DNA of 64,000 nt. It comes from DASTFY01 sp963769115 (GTDB lineage: Bacteria > Actinomycetota > Acidimicrobiia > Acidimicrobiales > Ilumatobacteraceae). Every line of letters starts with the position of its first letter. The stretch's first letter is position 1. A model generated the notes under the pieces. It made no database searches. It was not told the DNA's origin and saw only the letters and a program-made list of their open reading frames with translations. The translations under genes were made by a program, and so were the position numbers. The stretch is from NCBI GenBank assembly GCA_963769115.1, contig CAVYKN010000019.1, positions 434,001 through 498,000 on the forward strand, read 5' to 3'. Positions 61,520-64,000 of the stretch are shown here, piece by piece.

Positions 61520-62182
61520 GTGGGTTCCTCAGTGGCCGGAGACGCTCGCCCGATCGCTCTCACCGAGCGCCAGGTCGAAGGCAGCCTGGAGCTCTCGGAG
61601 CAGGCCATCCACGCCGCCATCGCCCGTCAGGTCCGGGAGCAGCGGCGCCAGCTCGGGTTGACCGTCGCGCAGCTCTCCGAGCGGAGTGGGATCTCGAAGG
61701 GCATGCTGTCGAAGATCGAGAACGCCCAGGCGTCGCCGAGCCTCGCGACGCTGGCCCGGCTCGCCGCTGCCGTCGGCGTCCCCGTCACCTCGTTCTTCCG
61801 GGGCCTGGAGGAGGAGCACGACGCGCTCCACGTGCGGTCCGGCGAAGGCCTCGACATCGTCCGCCGCGGCACCCGTGTCGGGCATCGCTACCAGCTACTC
61901 GGCAGCATGCGCGGCCCGGCCAAGCGGATCGAGCCGGTGCTCGTGACGCTGACCGACGAGTCGGAGGTCTTCCCGCTGTTCCAGCACGCGGGTACCGAGT
62001 TCCTCTACATGCTGACCGGGAGGATGACCTACGGCTACGGAGCCGCCCGCTACGCGATGCGCCCCGGCGACGCCCTCGAGTTCGAGGGGGACGTGCCCCA
62101 CGGCCCGGTCGAGCTGACCAAGCTGCCGATCACGTTCCTCTCCATCATCGCCACCGGGGCCCTCCCGGCCGACAGCTCGTAG
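61520..62182 (+). CDS. XRE-family regulator with C-terminal cupin
   Basis: This is a 220-residue protein. An XRE helix-turn-helix lies at about residues 30-90 (L-S-E-R-S-G-I-S-K-G-M-L-S-K-I-E), then a cupin at about 130-215 (G-T-E-F-L-Y-M-L-T-G, A-L-E-F-E-G-D-V-P-H-G). It is placed between gmaS and mgdA in the same direction, so probably senses glutamate or a methylated amine and controls the pathway. Start GTG 61520 or 61532. A similar protein closes the ABC operon at 35,503, but the two are not close copies. Confidence 0.9.
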   Translation: MGSSVAGDARPIALTERQVEGSLELSEQAIHAAIARQVREQRRQLGLTVAQLSERSGISKGMLSKIENAQASPSLATLARLAAAVGVPVTSFFRGLEEEHDALHVRSGEGLDIVRRGTRVGHRYQLLGSMRGPAKRIEPVLVTLTDESEVFPLFQHAGTEFLYMLTGRMTYGYGAARYAMRPGDALEFEGDVPHGPVELTKLPITFLSIIATGALPADSS

Positions 62183-62188
62183 ACGACT

Positions 62189-63490
62189 GTGACCTCCGGC
62201 TCCACCTCCCTCCGCGATGGCCGACGCCCGCGCTGGCGCCCACCGGCGAAGTACTCGGCCGCCGCGCTCGTGCGCCACGGCCTGCGCGGTCGCCCATGGC
62301 CGCGCGGCTGGCGCGCCCGTGACCTCAAGGACTCGTACGACGTCGTGATCGTCGGGGCCGGGGTGCACGGCCTCGCCACCGCCTACTACCTGGCCTCGAG
62401 GTGGGGCATCACCAACGTCGCGGTCATCGACAAGGGGTACATCGGCGGCGGAGGCTCAGGACGCAACACCGCCATCGTCCGGTCGAACTACCTGACCCCG
62501 GAGGGTGTGACCTTCTACGACCGCTCCGTCAAGCTCTACGAGCAGCTGGCGGCGGAGCTGAACTTCAACGTGATGTTCTCGCAGCGGGGGCATCTCACCC
62601 TGGCCCACAACGACTCGTCCTTGCGGACCATGCGGTGGCGGGCCGAGGTCAACAAGCTCCAAGGCGTCGAGTCCGAGGTCATCGGTCCGGACGAGATCGC
62701 CCGGCTGGTCCCTTTCATGGACGTGAGCGAGCACACCCGCTACCCCATCCTCGGCGCGCTCTACCACCCACCCGGCGGCACCATCCGCCACGACGCGGTC
62801 AACTGGGGCTACGCCCGCGGCGCCGACGCCATGGGCATCGAGATCCACCAGCAGACGGAGCTGACGGGCATCGACGTCGTCGACGGCGAGGTGGTCGGCG
62901 TGACGACCTCGCGCGGGCACATCGCGACACCGGTCGTCGTGAACTGCACAGCGGGCTGGTCGTCGCTGGTGGCCGCGATGGCCGGCGTCGCGCTCCCCAT
63001 CACGACCCACCCGCTCGAGGCGGCCGTCACCGAGCCGGTCAAGCCGTTCCTCGGGACCGTCGTGGTCTCCGGCACGCTCCACGTCTACGTCAGCCAGACG
63101 GATCGGGGTGAGCTCGTGTTCGGGGCCAGCACGGATTCGGTCGCGTCGTACTCGATGCGGGGCTCGCTGGCCTTCTGCGAGGAGCTGGCCGGCCACGTGC
63201 TGGAGCTGATGCCGTCGCTGGCCAAGCTGAGGGTGCTGCGCCAGTGGGCCGGGCTGTGCGACATGACGCCCGACTTCTCGCCGGTCATGGGCATCACGCC
63301 GGTCAAGGGGTTCCTGGTCGACGTCGGCTGGGGGACCTACGGATTCAAGGCCGGGCCGGTCGCCGGCGAGGCGATGGCGCAGCTCATCGCCACCGGCCAC
63401 ACGCCCGAGATCATCGCCGCGTTCGACCTCGCCCGATTCCCCGAAGGGCGCCTGGTCGGCGAGAAAGGCGCGGCGGCGGTCGGCCACTGA
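62189..63490 (+). CDS. mgdA: N-methylglutamate dehydrogenase subunit A (sarcosine oxidase beta-like)
   Basis: This is a 433-residue FAD protein of the SoxB type. It has D-V-V-I-V-G-A-G-V-H-G-L, S-G-R-N-T-A-I-V-R-S-N-Y (flavin-binding block), and the C-terminal D-V-G-W-G-T-Y-G-F-K-A-G-P. A basic 40-residue N-terminal leader is present. Next to the D-type and A-type subunits and to gmaS/mgs, it is best read as NMG dehydrogenase, oxidising N-methylglutamate to glutamate and formaldehyde. Sarcosine oxidase is the alternative. GTG 62189. Confidence 0.85.
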   Translation: MTSGSTSLRDGRRPRWRPPAKYSAAALVRHGLRGRPWPRGWRARDLKDSYDVVIVGAGVHGLATAYYLASRWGITNVAVIDKGYIGGGGSGRNTAIVRSNYLTPEGVTFYDRSVKLYEQLAAELNFNVMFSQRGHLTLAHNDSSLRTMRWRAEVNKLQGVESEVIGPDEIARLVPFMDVSEHTRYPILGALYHPPGGTIRHDAVNWGYARGADAMGIEIHQQTELTGIDVVDGEVVGVTTSRGHIATPVVVNCTAGWSSLVAAMAGVALPITTHPLEAAVTEPVKPFLGTVVVSGTLHVYVSQTDRGELVFGASTDSVASYSMRGSLAFCEELAGHVLELMPSLAKLRVLRQWAGLCDMTPDFSPVMGITPVKGFLVDVGWGTYGFKAGPVAGEAMAQLIATGHTPEIIAAFDLARFPEGRLVGEKGAAAVGH

Positions 63491-63496
63491 GCCGCG

Positions 63497-63799
63497 ATGC
63501 CGCCGAGAGGTGCACTGTCGATGCTGCTGGTCCCCTGTCCGTGGTGCGGTCAGCGCGCGTCGGAGGAGTTCCGCTTCGTCGGCGACTCCAAGGCCCGGCC
63601 CGATCCCGCGACCGCGTCACCCGAGGAGTGGCGGACCTACCTGTACGTGAAGGCCAACGAGGCCGGCTGGACGACCGAGAGCTGGTTCCACCGGGCCGGC
63701 TGCCGGCGGTACTTCGTCGTCGAGCGCCATCGAGTGACGAACGAGATCCGCGACGCTCGACCGCCCGCGGCCCAACAGCGGATGGCGACCGACCCGTGA
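63497..63799 (+). CDS. mgdB: N-methylglutamate dehydrogenase subunit B (sarcosine oxidase delta-like)
   Basis: This is a protein of at most 100 residues; if the ATG at 63521 is used it is 92 residues and starts M-L-L-V-P-C-P-W-C-G, the normal SoxD start. Zinc ligands are C-P-W-C and H-R-A-G-C, with R-R-Y-F after them. It is a small structural subunit of the heterotetrameric enzyme. Its stop overlaps the alpha-type GTG start. Confidence 0.88.
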   Translation: MPPRGALSMLLVPCPWCGQRASEEFRFVGDSKARPDPATASPEEWRTYLYVKANEAGWTTESWFHRAGCRRYFVVERHRVTNEIRDARPPAAQQRMATDP

Positions 63800-64000
63800 G
63801 CGTGCTGGCCGCCCGCCTCGATCCGCAACCGGGCGAGGAGATCGACCGGCAGTCGTCCCTCGCGTTCACGTGGGACGGCCGGAGCTACACCGGGTTCGAC
63901 GGCGACACCATCGCGTCAGCCCTGACCGCGGCGGGCGTGTCCGTCTATTCGCGCAGCTTCAAGTACCACCGTCCGCGGGGCCTGCTCACCGCCACCTTCC
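63796..64000 (+). CDS. mgdC: N-methylglutamate dehydrogenase subunit C (sarcosine oxidase alpha-like), N-terminus only
   Basis: The 68 codons before the right edge match the start of the SoxA/MgdC alpha subunit: a small ferredoxin-like domain with F-D-G-D-T-I-A-S-A-L and R-S-F-K-Y-H-R-P-R-G, a family signature. GTG 63796 overlaps the preceding stop. The remaining about 900 residues (FAD/NAD and folate domains), and the G-type subunit, should lie beyond the window. Confidence 0.85.
   Translation, partial: MSVLAARLDPQPGEEIDRQSSLAFTWDGRSYTGFDGDTIASALTAAGVSVYSRSFKYHRPRGLLTATF

Overview
This is a gene-dense, high-G+C (about 70 % by eye) actinobacterial chromosome segment. GTG starts are common, genes overlap by ATGA or GTGA, Shine-Dalgarno sites are strong, and mycofactocin-type alcohol dehydrogenase and CO-dehydrogenase-family genes are present. 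The repertoire resembles Acidimicrobiia-type soil or aquatic Actinomycetota, but that placement is inference. I see no tRNA, rRNA, CRISPR array, insertion sequence or prophage gene.

Positions 1-13,100 form a signalling/effector island. It holds a TPR-like protein (cut by the left edge) coupled to a large protein of unknown function, then an operon of membrane-anchored PP2C phosphatase, degenerate Ser/Thr kinase, vWA protein and membrane RanBP2-type zinc-finger protein. A second, soluble PP2C, a CHAT (caspase-fold) protease, a VanY-like peptidoglycan carboxypeptidase with a PG-binding domain, and a C14 metacaspase follow. Kinase + phosphatase + vWA is the logic of TerY-P-like triads, here next to two caspase-fold peptidases and a wall hydrolase. 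This is the best candidate for an undescribed conflict or programmed-death system.

Positions 13,000-31,800 are mixed metabolism. They include an MFS exporter with an ArsR regulator whose start lies in a perfect palindrome, a serine hydrolase, and an apparent 4-hydroxyproline catabolic set (DHDPS-family deaminase, proline racemase-family epimerase, FAD amino-acid oxidase). Further on are DUF72 and LamG proteins, an ABC exporter, a HAD dehalogenase-like protein, aldo/keto reductases, a Fic protein behind repeated operator-like elements, a cupin-adenylate cyclase fusion, a zinc alcohol dehydrogenase and an enolase-superfamily enzyme.

Positions 31,900-56,300 are a large catabolic block. It starts with a complete ABC importer (fused double permease, lipoprotein, ATPase) ending in an XRE-cupin regulator. 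It continues with enolase-superfamily and PanE-like enzymes, amidohydrolases, two full molybdenum-hydroxylase trios, a CobW-type GTPase, a GntR regulator, UbiX/UbiD, a Rieske oxygenase and an FAD oxidoreductase. Together they suggest uptake, hydroxylation, decarboxylation and ring opening of an unidentified (probably N-heterocyclic) aromatic compound.

Positions 57,000-64,000 carry the N-methylglutamate pathway for methylamine use: mgsABC, divergent gmaS, an XRE-cupin regulator, and mgdAB with the start of mgdC cut by the right edge.

Several well-conserved genes are broken by small frame shifts (near 125, 16,322, 16,530, 17,740, 17,840, 30,250, 40,047 and 41,048, possibly 10,900). Most look like consensus indels in GC-rich runs rather than true decay, so the affected genes should be treated as probably functional until re-sequenced.
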